Assembly: GCA_001632425.1 (NCBI GenBank)
Contig: KV425559.1
Coordinates: 251,472-315,471, forward strand
DNA length: 64,000 bases
Direction of reading: 5' to 3'
From: Neolentinus lepideus HHB14362 ss-1
Lineage: Eukaryota > Basidiomycota > Agaricomycetes > Gloeophyllales > Gloeophyllaceae
Positions 25,117 to 37,353 of this stretch are shown piece by piece (position 1 is the stretch's first letter; each line of letters starts with the position of its first letter). The notes beneath the pieces were generated by a model. The model saw only the letters and a program-made list of their open reading frames with translations, did not search any database and was not told where the DNA came from. The translations under genes were made by a program, and so were the position numbers.

Positions 25117-27052
25117 ATGTATCGCTTGCTCACTCGACCTTTCCTTCGTACCACCACCATCACCTCCTCCACCCGCTCTTTTCGAGTTCCCAGAGCGACT
25201 ATGGCGACATCGAGCACTCCAGACTTCGTACGTTCCTCCGTTTCTGAAGCGAGCACGTCACTCAATTCGGTCCTAAATGCTATGGTCAAAAGAACAAGTC
25301 GTTGTACGCCCCTCTAAGCGAGATCGACCCCGAGGTCCAAAACATCATCGACAAGGAGACATGGCGGCAATACTCTGGGCTCGAGCTGATCGCTTCGGAG
25401 GTGCGTCCTCCTGTCATACATTGTATTTGTGCGGCTCAGTGAGGTCTCGGACAGAATCTGACCAGCCGAGCTGTCATGGAAGCCAATGGGTCCATCTTGA
25501 CAAACAAGTACTCGGAAGGTCTCCCCTCTGCGCGGTACTACGGTGGTAACGAGTTCATCGACGAACTCGAGGTCTTGTGTCGCAAGCGGGCTCTCGAGGC
25601 GTTCCACTTGGACCCGGCCAAGTGGGGGGTCAACGTGCAGCCCTACTCTGGCAGTGTACGTGCCATCACCATCCATGTCATGTCCTGACAGCTTATCTAT
25701 CTTCGCTATCTAGACCGCAAAGTATGTACACCGTGTGAACTGATGGACTGCAATTCATTCCTTCCTTCCTCTTTCCAGCTTCGCTGCGTTGACTGCCTTG
25801 TTGCAGCCTCAGGATCGTCTCATGGGTCTGGGCCTTCCCGACGGTGGCCACTTGACCCATGGGTACTACACCGCGAAAAAGAAGATGACCGCCTCTTCAA
25901 TTTACTTCCAGTCCTTCCCATACGGCCTCGATCCTGCCACGCAGCTGATCGACTACCAGGGTCTGGCGAAGCAGGCGAGAATCTTCAAGGTGAGGTGTAG
26001 AGCTTGTACTATTCGGATCGGTTCTGACTTTTCATGCAGCCCCGCCTGCTTATCTGCGGTGCGTCGGCGTACCCGCGCGACTGGGACTACGCGGCGCTGC
26101 GCAAAGTATGTGACGAGAACGGTGCATTCTTGATGGCGGACATTGCGCACACAAGCGGTCTCGTCGCTGCGCAGGAGCTGAGCAACCCCTTCGAGTACTG
26201 CGATGTCGTGACCACCACAACGTAAGGCATCTGCTTCTGAAGTTCCGACTGCCGCTGAGCGCCTTAATATAGCCACAAGACGCTGCGTGGCCCGCGTGCA
26301 GGCTTGGTCTTCTTCCGGAAGGACTCTGCGCAAGCAAGCGACCTCGAGAAGCGTGTGAATGATGCTGTCTTCCCTGCTTGCCAGGGTGGACCGCACAACA
26401 ACGTACGTGCGATTTGTCGGCGCCAGTGACTTTTCTCACCTTCATGTAGACAATTGCGGGTATCGCCACCGCGTTGTACCAGGCGTGCCAGCCTTCGTGG
26501 AAGGCGTACGCCAAGCAGGTCGTCGCGAACGCGCGGACCCTGGCTGATGTGCTTTCTTCCCACGGGTACAAGCTGCAGACGGACGGCACGGACAACCACC
26601 TGGTCTTGTGGGACCTGCGCCCTCTCAAGTTGACAGGCAGCAAGGTCGAAAAGATCTGCGACTTGATGCACATCACGATCAACAGTTCGTCCAGTTCATG
26701 AATTCAACTAAGTATTTGTGCTCACTCGTAGCCAGAAAACGCTGTCTCGGGCGACGCCAACGCCCAAGCGCCTGGAGGGATTCGACTTGGCACGTCTGCA
26801 CTCACGTCACGTGATATGCTGGAGAAGGACATGAAGGTCGTTGCGGACTTCTTGCACCGCGCGGTGCAGCTCTCGGTCGAGCTCCAGCAGCAGGCCGGCA
26901 GCAAGTTGCTGAAGGACTTTGAGCGCGCCGCGACCAAGAGCGAGAAGGTTGCTGCCCTGCGCCACGAGGTGCGCGACTGGGCGCGCAAGTTCCCTCTCCC
27001 TGGTGTTGACGTGTCGACACTGAAGAAGCCGGCTGGCTTTGAGGATGATTAG
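25117..27052 (+). CDS. SHMT: Serine hydroxymethyltransferase, PLP-dependent
   Basis: Interconverts serine and glycine while loading one-carbon units onto tetrahydrofolate. Exons: 25117-25227, 25293-25400, 25455-25655, 25714-25721, 25779-25989, 26040-26221, 26273-26402, 26450-26684, 26736-27052; all joins are in frame and give 500 aa. Motifs: [81 protein letters not shown] and [16 protein letters not shown], which carries the PLP-binding lysine, then [15 protein letters not shown]. The first 28 residues are basic, Ser/Thr/Arg-rich and lack acids, like a mitochondrial presequence. A second Met (MATSSTPDF, 25201) would give a cytosolic form. Exon 4 is an 8-nt microexon. No lesion seen. Confidence 0.96.
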
Positions 27053-27447
27053 AGGATGAGTTGGGACAGTTGTGTCGGATTTCCACGATGAGCAGGGTAC
27101 AGGATCCCTTCGTCACTCATTTACTGTATATCAAAGATTCAACGTCACGAATCTGGGCACATGGCGGGCATTCAACATCGTCTGGCCACTTGACCATAGC
27201 TGTATTTGTAGATTCATCTATTGCTGACTTGCTTATGTAGAGAGGCGCTACATTCACTGGCGTTACTACATATAATACATGCTAATGTATCAACAGGATA
27301 TCATGGGGTGATGAGACTTGGCGATCATATGCATAGGCGACAACAACATGGATGAGAAAAGAAACAAATAAAGATAGTAATAGATAGACAGTGTCTGCTT
27401 TCCAGACCAAAAACCCACAAATGAAAAGACTATAGCAGACATAGCGA
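27053..27447. other. Convergent intergenic region, SHMT and esterase 3' ends
   Basis: About 395 bp with no gene. It is AT-rich toward the right (AAGAAACAAATAAAGATAG near 27360), consistent with the 3' UTR and polyadenylation signals of two converging genes. Confidence 0.5.
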
Positions 27448-29500
27448 TCAGCATCGAGATTTCATACCGAGCGGTGGACCGTTACTAAGCTCCATCCCAA
27501 CCTTCTGGACGAGATTCATACCCAGAGGCTCCAAGGCTTCTCTCCAAGTCTGCCGTCTGCGGCGACCCTCGAAGATGCACCACGAACGTTCACCAGTCTC
27601 GCCCTCGGGTCCGAACACGAACACATTATTTTCGTTCCAGGGAGCCTCGCCATAAGCGAACGATAACCATCGCTCTTGCATGGCGTCGCGCACACGTGCG
27701 TACGAGTACTCGTCAACGACTGACATGCCCCACTCAGGGTCATCATACGAGCCCGACGAACGCGACATCATCTCGACGTCCTCCTCCTCCTCGTCGGAAT
27801 CCGAGAACGAGCTCGGGTACAGATCCGGCGGAGACAACGAGCTCGGGACCGGCATATTGTCGAACACGTACGCAAGGTCGGCAGGGCCGCGGCCAGGGCC
27901 CTCCTGGTCGAAGACGTAGCGCCAGACGCCATGGCCGCCCCGCGCCCGCTTGATGCCGTCGGCGACGCACTCTGTCGGCCATGCGAGCCGCGAGTCGGTG
28001 ATAAGCTCAAGGATCTTGTCGTGGAGGTCCTCCGGGTCGGTGTGTGCGTGGATGTCGTACGCACGCATGAGCGCGGAAGACTTGGAGAGTGACTGGCAGA
28101 TCGCGCGGATGCGCCGTGTGACGCCGTCGGGAGTCCATAAGGACGCGGGAAGAGAATAGAGGTGCGACGAGGAGTAGGTGTCGCCGATAATGAGGGGCTG
28201 GAGGGAAGCCGTGCGAGTGTGGTGAGGGATTATTTTCGAAGCATGCTTGTCGACATGAGAATGGAGTGGTGCATGGGTGTGAGATTCGACGTGATGGTAA
28301 TGATTGGGACGATCGGGGAAGACAAGCTCCTTCCAGCCTCTGCGGAAGAACACACCATCATCAGTGGCTCGCAAGTGGTGGTGGTGTCCCAACACGACGA
28401 GCTTCTCGATATCGACAGCGCGCAACTGCTCCACTGAGTGGACGCCAAGTGCGGACATCATCCGCGAAAGTTGCCAGCCGGCAGTTTTCACGTCCGGCAC
28501 GTTGTGTTCAACAACTGCACTCTGGACAATGGCCCGGTGGAACAAAGGGTGCACTTCATTTTTCGCAGACAGTATATGGCATAGTATGTCACCAGCTCCC
28601 GTCGACTCCCCAAAGAGGGTCACGTTGGTTGGGTCACCTCCAAACGCGGAGATGTACCGATGAACCCATTCCAATGCTCGTCGCTGGTCTCTTAAGCCTA
28701 TGGACGACGATCGATTAATCAGTCAAAATTTCCCAGGCTAGCATTAAAGAGGAGTGTTACCCCTTACCATAGTTGCCGACCCCCTCGTCACCTGCTTCGA
28801 GGTTGTCTTCATGAAGGGCAGGTCCGGCGGCAAAGCCTAAAATCCCCAATCGATAACTTTATACGTATAGAACGTTAGTCATGATGTAAGTAGGAAAGCA
28901 CACGTGGGCACTGACTTGAATGTGACTAGGACGATGGGCTTGCCTATCAGAATACTTTTACGGACAAGGGCACCACCATCGTAGACCCAGCTCGAGCCAG
29001 CACCAGCGTTAGCCCCTCTATTATTTCGGTTAGCTACAGATTGGGTTCGGTTAGGTTGGTAGAGCCCTACCCATGAATCCAAAACATAACAGGGTATCGA
29101 GAACCAGCGTCAATATCACCTAGGCAAGTGATATTTAGGTTGAGACAATCGAACTCGTGCTGCTTGAAGTTTTGTTGAGGCACTTGATCTTCGGTTAAGC
29201 CGAACATCTCTGCCTCAGCGCCCTTTATATGAACCTGAGGGCATATTGGACTAGCTGACATTTAGTCCAGATCATGTCCGAACACAGCTATCACACATAC
29301 CCATATTTCGTCGCGTCGACATGAGTAGAATAAGAGGTAAAGAGCTTCGATTGACGAAAGCGAGCAGGAATGCTAGCGTATTTGATGCCGCGGAACTGGA
29401 AAACAGGAGCCTCAGGACTAGAGATTGAGTGTTCCACACCAGTGAACGCCGTTTTAAGAGTCTTGTGTGGCACGACCGGGTGGACCACCTTGATAGGCAT
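27448..29500 (-). CDS. Carboxylesterase/lipase-like alpha/beta-hydrolase (type B family)
   Basis: Exons on the minus strand read 29500-29301, 29250-29071, an exon around 29020-28920 ([18 protein letters not shown]), one around 28860-28770 ([15 protein letters not shown]) and 28697-27448. The fold is clear: [37 protein letters not shown] forming the oxyanion hole, [33 protein letters not shown] with the nucleophile Ser, and FHRAIVQSA. Oddities: a His-rich insertion (LGHHHHLR and [16 protein letters not shown]), an acidic, Ser-rich insertion ([13 protein letters not shown]), and no obvious catalytic His where the family has a PGHAVDL-like motif (here [15 protein letters not shown]). The catalytic acid position also looks non-standard. 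The frame is intact, so it is a gene, but hydrolase activity is doubtful. No signal peptide is visible, which suggests an intracellular protein. Confidence 0.85.
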
Positions 29501-32500
29501 AGCTGTACACGAATAAGATACAACTGCGAGTGTTGAGTGGTAGTTGAATAAGCGAGTTGCGGGGGTGGGGAAAGGATAAGGGGCAAAGCGTATAATATGA
29601 ATTCGAGGCTGTGGCCTGAGGTTTAAGTATGGAGTAAGTCCTTGAGTCTCGTCATCCCGTGCAGACCCGATACAGATCATCTTTGAGGCGACCAGTCGAA
29701 AACTCGACGCTTCTGCCCAAAGAGGCAGCTGCGATGTTGCTGTGACCTCTGTCGGTAGATCAGTCACGTGCTTCCGGCGATTCCAGATTCAATTGCACGG
29801 AACTTGCGAGAAACCAAAGGTCCCATCTCGGCCCCTTATATTAAAAAAGACTACGCTTGTCTGATGTCAACATGATGCTCCTCGGCTGATAAAGACGCCT
29901 GCTCACCTCTGTCGGACATAATGACATAGTTACCGCTCCAATGCTCAGCCTCGCAAAAGAACTGTACTGGTTACCTTGACCGCTTGAATCCTAAGCGAGT
30001 TAGAGTACAACCATGATCGTCGCCGCGAACCAGGAGGACGCGGCCCATAGGGATGGACGGAAAGCACGTTACCTTTTCTCACTGATACGTCCTTCTGGAG
30101 CTGCATCTTCGAGGCTGCTTACGTAGGGTGGGTAAATCGGACGCATAGCTAGAAGTTTGGTGCCGAGAACGCCGCCGCAATGCCTTGTAGATCGCTAAGG
30201 TCCGTTCGGGACAATAGCCGGGGAATGATGAAAGCTGGAGGGAAGGCGTTGAAGCGGTGAAAGGCACGGCGAAATAAAGAGCTTGCTTGGAAATCTTCCG
30301 GAGCTGTATTTGCAGCACAATTGATGACGATGCAAAGCTGTTCCTAACCTTACAACAAGCACATCCCATTCGGATAGACAGCTCATCATTCACTACTAGT
30401 TATGATACACAGGAGAGACAGGTATCGCTGTCCCGGCTCAGCCCATGGTCACAAAAGCCAGTAGCTAGCTTCCTGTCTCGGTAGGCGTCGTGAAATGGTA
30501 TACGCAATAGTTTCAGAGAAAAGACTCACCTTTTACAACGCGATGGCTGCGTGTACAAGTCTGAGGGTACCGCCTGACAGCCGGCGAATCGCAGGGAATG
30601 GCAGAGACCCATACCTGAGCTAATCCTGGGGATCAGAAACGAAGCCAGTCATATGTTGCAGTTGTTTCTCTGGATCTCTGATCGTGCAGTCAATGGTATT
30701 CCACATGCTGAACTCACATCCACGATCATTCAGTCTGGGCTCAGCGATCACATACGAGTAAACAAACGGCACAAGGACACATATTTGAAACGACAAAAGG
30801 GGAGAGAGGTCATGGTGGAGGAGCAGAGGCAAGGAGCGACCGTCATCGATATCGATGACAGTGATAAACCGCAGAGCGGCAGAGGTGACTAATGGTAACG
30901 TGTATGCGCTAAGTCACAGCGGTGGCGGTCACGTCCCGTTCAGAAGAACCGTTTAATATCACATCCCCTCCTCCTCCATGTCATATGTCGGTTTGACCTA
31001 AAGATCTTAACTTGGTCGTTTAATACCTCTCATCATTCAGTAACACGGGATTCTCAATCTCCCGACGTCCACATCTGCATTCCGAAGATACGCACCAACC
31101 ATAGCAATAATTCAACTTTAATTTAAATGACTGTGACGACTCGGTTCACTTGCATGATTCGGAGTATAGAATGGAATACGGTAGGCTGACTAGTCCATTC
31201 AAATTGATTCCGAATAGCTGAAGCCAAGATGACCCACTGAGATCAATCGTGTTCCGAGCATAGGTTAGTCTCAGAAAAGCACTCTATGCAGTGTCTTGAC
31301 CGTCCGCAGATAGGCAGCCGATACATGCCCTTTAAGCCGAGGATGAATGTTTCCCATTCAATTGGCGATAACGAACAAAAACACTCACATGGAGCTCACA
31401 GTACCACATTCAGAAGCCAAAATCACTCGAGATTAACGTTGGACTCGAAATTGGTCTGGCCGGCCAAGCCACATCACGGACGCCTTTTCATGATCAGAAA
31501 GGATCGTCCACCGGCCCATTTCCGGACTACAGGTATATTGGTACCGACGCACATGACATGCCAGCGAGGATATTCCGTATTGGTAGTATGATGTGGGGTG
31601 AGTTCGATTCCGGTCTCTTGTGCGGTAGGTCCAGATCCGGAGCGCTCTGGTCGTACGACCTAGCAGTGAGGGGGTGTCACGCGCTACTGAACGCCGAGTC
31701 CTTCTGTATTGGAATGTAAGAAACAAGTCTGGATTGACCACTAGCATCGCGTTAGGGTTGAGCCACGGACCATGTTCAAAGAAAAGATCGCTCGTGCGGA
31801 TGCCGAGGGCACCAAACCTTAATAATAGGACATCGTAGACCAAAAGTAATGGTCGTGTATATCACACCGGCACGGATAGGGGGATAGAGGATCTTGCTCG
31901 ACATGCAGGCGATATACCGTCATGAAGGCCTTCTTGAAGGCATTGCTCGGAAGCAAATTATGGCCCAAACGAGTGTCTGAGCGAGGATCATCCTTGCTTT
32001 ACTGCAATCCGATCTGCGGGAAGCGTTGTCGGAGGCTGCTGGCGTACCCCAGATGATGTACCCCCGCGCGGCAGTGATTTCTGACCCGGCCGCTGATCAA
32101 AGGCCAAAGCAAGAGCGATCAGTCCAATGTTGGAGATAATATTCAATTGTACTCACGGCAACATCATTGGTTAGCAATTAGTTGTTCAGCGGCGGATGTT
32201 GGCGGACGTATAGCTTCACAGACAAGTTTTGGTCATAGAAGGCTCGATGCTGCTCTGCTTACTTCGGGACTTAGCAAATTTTCAGGAGCGTAAAAAATCC
32301 GAACAAAGTCGCCTCAAAGAGAACGCTCAGAGGAGGATGCCCTAATACATGTAATTATATACGTACAAACAGCTGTGGCGGCCCGGGCTAGCCGGGAATC
32401 ATAACCTTCCATCTTGCCACGCGTTCTTACAATGAAAGCGTCTTCAGCGCTAGCACAGCAGCTTGAATGATTTCATGTGTTCATGTTACAATCGCTCCGG

Positions 32501-34877
32501 AACTTTGAGTGGAATGGACTTCGACGACGATGGCTCCCACTCAGAAATCAGTACTCTAGTCCTTCTACTGGCGGCTCGGATCTGGAAAGCCATAGTTTGC
32601 CGACCTTGTCTTCAGTTATCAAGCCACTACACGACGCTGTGAAACGCACCCGGCAAGTTTCTTGACAATGGAAGGCATACGGCGGCATGATCGATGCCAG
32701 TGTCAAGCGGACGCGCCTCGCACCCGATCAGTGATGGGCCTTGCTCCGTATAGTAAGTTCGAGAGATCTATGGCTCACAGTATACAAATCAATACATGCT
32801 CACCGTCCGTTGTGCCATCAACAGGACGGCCGAGACAGTGCCGCTCATAAGGGTCGACACCATCATGGCCCGCAGTGTTCTATTGTGAGACGGTGGAAGC
32901 CGATCACTATTAGTATGAGTGCCAACCCGAGCAATTCCCGTATCGACCGACAACAGCGGTGGAGGAAACATTGGGAGATCAGAGTATTGCATGTTCTGGT
33001 TCCGTTTCAGGTTCGACCGTGGGTGGAACCTGACCGAGAAACCGAAGACTTCTGCTTATCAAAGCTGCACCAAACGCTTTCGATTGGGATCACACTGTGT
33101 CTCTACTTTGTAGGCGACCTGCAATATACAACTGAACCTTCCGGCCTAGCATCGTAACATCAGCAGCAAGCATCCCATTGTCAAATTTGCAATAGGGTCT
33201 CCGAACGCTTCGATTGGTTGGATAGCTACGAGGCGTTGGACGAACTTCTTCACGACAGTGATTGTCACTCAAATCGCGACGATGTTCAAGAGGCTTCTCC
33301 GACGCTTCGATTCTCTAAGTGGCAGGTACGTCCAGCCCAGGCAATACGATGTAATGACCTAGATTGCTCGTCGCAGCACAATGTATTCTCTCACCCCAAG
33401 TGGCATGTAAACAATGACCGCAATTTGGGCAGATCGTCTCACAGGGACAAAATAACCAGGCACTACCTTGAAGAACCATCCTGCGTGCTTTGTCTGCAAG
33501 TTAATTAAGACTGGAATAGCTCTGCAAGCAGGTGAGTCTCGTGGTACTGTTCAGGTTGCGCAAGTGATGCAGATATTGTCGTGGCATCAGTTACCAGCGC
33601 ATGTTGCAAGCGATGTAGAAGAGATGTTTCTAGAAGTAGAGCTGGTATAAACTATCTTATAGTCAACGATGAGCGTTCGTAATAATGACCCACCTAGACT
33701 GAAAATATCATGTAACAGAGGAAGTTTCTGGCCACAAGCCGCCCTCGAATGCACCGAGACTCCCGTGCGTCGAATTATGTTGGATGATCAAGTACACAGA
33801 GACTGAAGGGGCCGAGCCACCTTCGTTGGACACAGAAAGTCGTTAGACTGTAAACACGCCGGAAGAAGATCGAGTTCGGACTATGGGCTGGGGTTCGGCC
33901 AAGATCCAAGATCCAACCCACGGGTGAGTTCAACTTAACCTGCAGCTCAAGTCTAACCTAACCGACATCGCAGGATTGAAGTAGCTGATGGCGGCCACAT
34001 GTAAGTAGTAGAAATATACGTGGTGTCCGTTGCGCTGTCCGTAACAAACATCAAATTCGGACAAATAGTTTCTGACTGTCAACGGAATGTCCGTCCCCGG
34101 TAACTTATTTGTTGTGGTTCCCAACAACTTACTTGCTCTTAGGTCGCTCGCAGCTGAGGAAGCAGTGGATGGCCATGGAGCCGGAACCATGGTCATGTGA
34201 TGCTTCGTCCGGTGAGTGTTTTGCTCTATAAGTCTGTGTAAGTCTGCGTACTCAGTTCCGATGTACTAGTGAAAGCTACGAACCATAATCATTCTCATAA
34301 TAGTATACCTCCATCCCATCCACAGACTGCATGTCATTCTCGCTAGGGCAAGTACAGTCATCCAGTCACGGAACCGAGGTGTGTCTATTTAACTAGTGCA
34401 CAGATCGCTGACCCGACCGACCGCCGGTGACTTGCACAACATTGGATAAGGTTGCACTTCTAGTCGTCTTTGCGGTCCGGCTGACTTCTGAAACAGAACC
34501 AATCCCCTCGCCAGCGAAATATTTATAGACTCTTGAGAGTCTATGCACACTCGCGCTGGCATATCGGATGAGATGATTAGGATAGGCCATCCCACAACTG
34601 CTTAAGACAAACCTTCATGGTACTGTCCTGGAGCTACGTATCATGGTTATCCGAATCCAATGGGGAAAAATTATGGCATGATCTAGGGCAGCACGAAGTC
34701 ATCAGCTTCGATTGGTACGATCAATTGCTTCATTCGAAGTAGTGGAAGCTCTGGAATACTGACCTGTCATACAATCCATATACTTACGATGCATAAAAGC
34801 TCGTCATGAGAGCGGACTCGTCAATTTTCGATATTTAATGGCAGTTGTATTTTGCCGTTTTCTACACCTTCACCGAC
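29501..34877. other. Gene-poor region, 5.4 kb
   Basis: The leftmost few hundred bases should contain the promoter of the minus-strand esterase gene. Beyond that, only short frames (under about 140 codons) occur on both strands and none shows a recognisable family or coherent splice structure. The right end should hold the former promoter of the P450 pseudogene. I see no transposon termini or array-like repeats here. Confidence 0.5.
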
Positions 34878-37038
34878 ATGGCTTTCTCACTGATAACTGG
34901 CCTCGATGCGATACTTGCTCTGCTGGTGTTGTTTCTAGTTCGTCGAGTAACCACTGGCAGCAGAAGACCGCCGGCGCCGTACCCTCCTGGCCCCAAGGGG
35001 CTTCCTCTCGTTGGCAATATCCTCGACATGCCAACAAAGCATCCGTGGAAGACTATTGCAGTCTGGTGCGAACTATACGGTATTGTTCTTCATAATCACC
35101 GACAGCGCCTCAGGCTGATAACAATCACCAAGGCGGAATAAACTATGTAAATGTTCTCGGCAAGCCTTTTGTATTCCTGAACTCCCCGAACGCAGCATAT
35201 GATATGCTAGACATGAAGGGTTTGATTTACTCGGACAGGCCATATTTGACGATGGCTTGCGAACTCGTAGGCTGGGATTGGTCGCTTGTTTTGAAGCGTT
35301 TTGGCGAGGAGCATCGTACGATGCGTCGGCTGTTCCACCTCTTTATGGGGACGCATTCAAGCGTAGAGCAGTTCGTACCTATCGAAGAATACGAGATGAA
35401 GGGTTTCCTAAAGCACATTCTAAATAATCCTGAGGACCTCGGAAAGTCTATTCGAAGGTCAGTAATACCCGCAACTCGTCCCAATGCTCTCCCGATAATG
35501 TCTCCTCGCAGGACTGCTGGAGCTGTCATATTACAAGTGACCTATGGCTATGAGCCGCAGGAGTATGACGACCCATTGCTCGAACTTAATAATAGGGCTA
35601 TGGAACAAACCTCCATCATGATTAGCCTGAACGTCTTTTTGGTCGATGTCCTACCCATCCGTAAGTACTTCGTTAAGCACGATCGACGGGTTGTAATGTG
35701 ACCGTTGATGTTTGTAGTGAAGCATATTCCTGCTTGGTTTCCTGGTGCAAGGTTTAATCGGATAGCACCAGAATGGGCAAAGTGTACCAGTGACCTTCAA
35801 GAGATTCCTTTGAGATATGTTAAGGATCAGATGGTATTTCCAACAGGCTCTGTAGCTATAACTTGAAGATTGACATCCCAGCAGTCCAAAGGCAGTGCCC
35901 TTCCGTCATTCACTTCTCAGTTTCTCGAAGGAAATCATGTCACGCCTAAAGAAGATACTGCTATCAAGAGAGCTGCTGCATCAATGTATGTCGGTAAGCA
36001 CGTCTCACTAGCTTTGTCAAGTCAGCAAACTTTGCCCTGATATTGTTTTGCCGACGCTGTATACAGGAGGCGCCGATACAGTCAGTACTTACGTTGATTC
36101 GGTCGACGATTCACCGACTTACATCGTCTATAGATTGTTTCCTCAGTCACGACATTCTTCTTGACGATGATGTTGTATCCGGAGGCGCAGAAGAAGGCGC
36201 AGGCAGAGATTGATGCCGTGATTGGCAACGACAGATTACCCTCTTTGGCGGATAGGGATCAACTACCTTACGTCGATGCTCTGGCCAAGAAAGTTTTTCG
36301 GTGGCATCCTGTTGTTCCTCTTGGTAAGCTGTCGCTCCATCCTGTGACAGTGTTTTGATATCAGGATGATCGTGTGTTGAAGATCTCCCTCACCGTCTCA
36401 TGCAAGATGATGTCCACGACGGCTACTTCATTCCAGAGGGAACCTTCGTTATTGCTAATATATGGTCCGTGATCTGTCAGTGATTTGATATCGGAGGCAC
36501 TTACACCACAATACAGGAAATTCTTGCATGATCCCAAGACATACGTCGATCCTATGACGTTCAATCCAGACCGATTTCTCGGTAGCCAATCCGAATACGA
36601 CCCTTGAGAATATTGCTTCGGGTTCGGTAGACGGTAGGAAAATTCTCTGTTCAAGGATAAACGAAGGTCGCTTATCTTGAGCTCCATGCAGCGTTTGCCC
36701 GGGTTAGTTAAGAGCATAGCTTCATCTCTAGACCATCATTAGTCTAATGTAAGGATAAGGCCGCAACCTTGCCGAGGCCTCCGTATGGTTATCTTGCGCT
36801 GCGTCTCTCGCCGTATTCAATATATCGAAGCTAGTCGATGCGACAGGGTGTCCGATTGAACCTGTCATCGACTTCTCTAGCGCTACAATTAGGTATAGTT
36901 CTCCATTTTGACAGACATAATCAAACGCTGAACATCGGGCGGTGCACCATAGTCATGCAGCTCCTTTCAGATGCTACATCATTGCCGCGATCAGAGACTG
37001 CACGTCAGTTGATTCTCTCCGAGGACGAAACCAAATAA
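34878..37038 (+). pseudogene. Cytochrome P450 pseudogene (agaricomycete CYP of the O-methylsterigmatocystin-oxidoreductase-like type)
   Basis: A membrane anchor (MAFSLITGLDAILALLVLFL) and hinge PPGPKGLPLVGN start a normal fungal P450 with many short introns. Then follow VNVLGKPFVFLNSPNAA, WSLVLKRFGEEHRTMRR, the I-helix GGADT (partly on a 14-nt exon near 36068) and [14 protein letters not shown]. Lesions: ExxR reads KVFR (near 36291) instead of EVFR. An in-frame TGA at about 36605 replaces the residue before EYCFGFGRR. An extra base at about 36984 shifts the frame before the terminal PRSETARQLILSEDETK. The heme-binding Cys itself survives on the next exon (VCPGRNLAEAS). These would truncate the protein before the heme ligand, so I call it a recent pseudogene. 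A sequencing error could explain one lesion but hardly all three. Confidence 0.85.
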
Positions 37039-37353
37039 TGCGGTTCGTTCGGGGGGGAGGGGGAGGGATTCAAGCTTGGATGAGGAGGTGCAATTGCGTT
37101 ATTCGATTCCGGAAATATGAAGTTGGTGTTTAAATCTCGCTATTGAATTACATGATCCATATGTTGGCCTGGCAATGTAGGCAAAGCATAACAGTACATG
37201 ACTTAGAGACGCCGGCTGTGAGTGGCATGAGGATGTTCTTGACCGGCACTAATACCAGGAAATAGCTCAAAGACATTTTGTGTAAGTAGAACTTTCCCGT
37301 GGGTCAACGGGAGTGATAATATGCATTGCAGAGACGGCAAAGTACAAAATGCA
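37039..37353. other. Convergent intergenic region
   Basis: About 315 bp between the P450 relic and the 3' end of the membrane-protein gene. It includes a G-rich tract (GGGGGGGAGGGGGAGGG) near 37051. No coding evidence. Confidence 0.5.

Noticed and set aside
27680..28718. Open frames antisense to the esterase gene
   Set aside because: Shadow frames of GC-rich coding sequence. The minus-strand esterase motifs are decisive.
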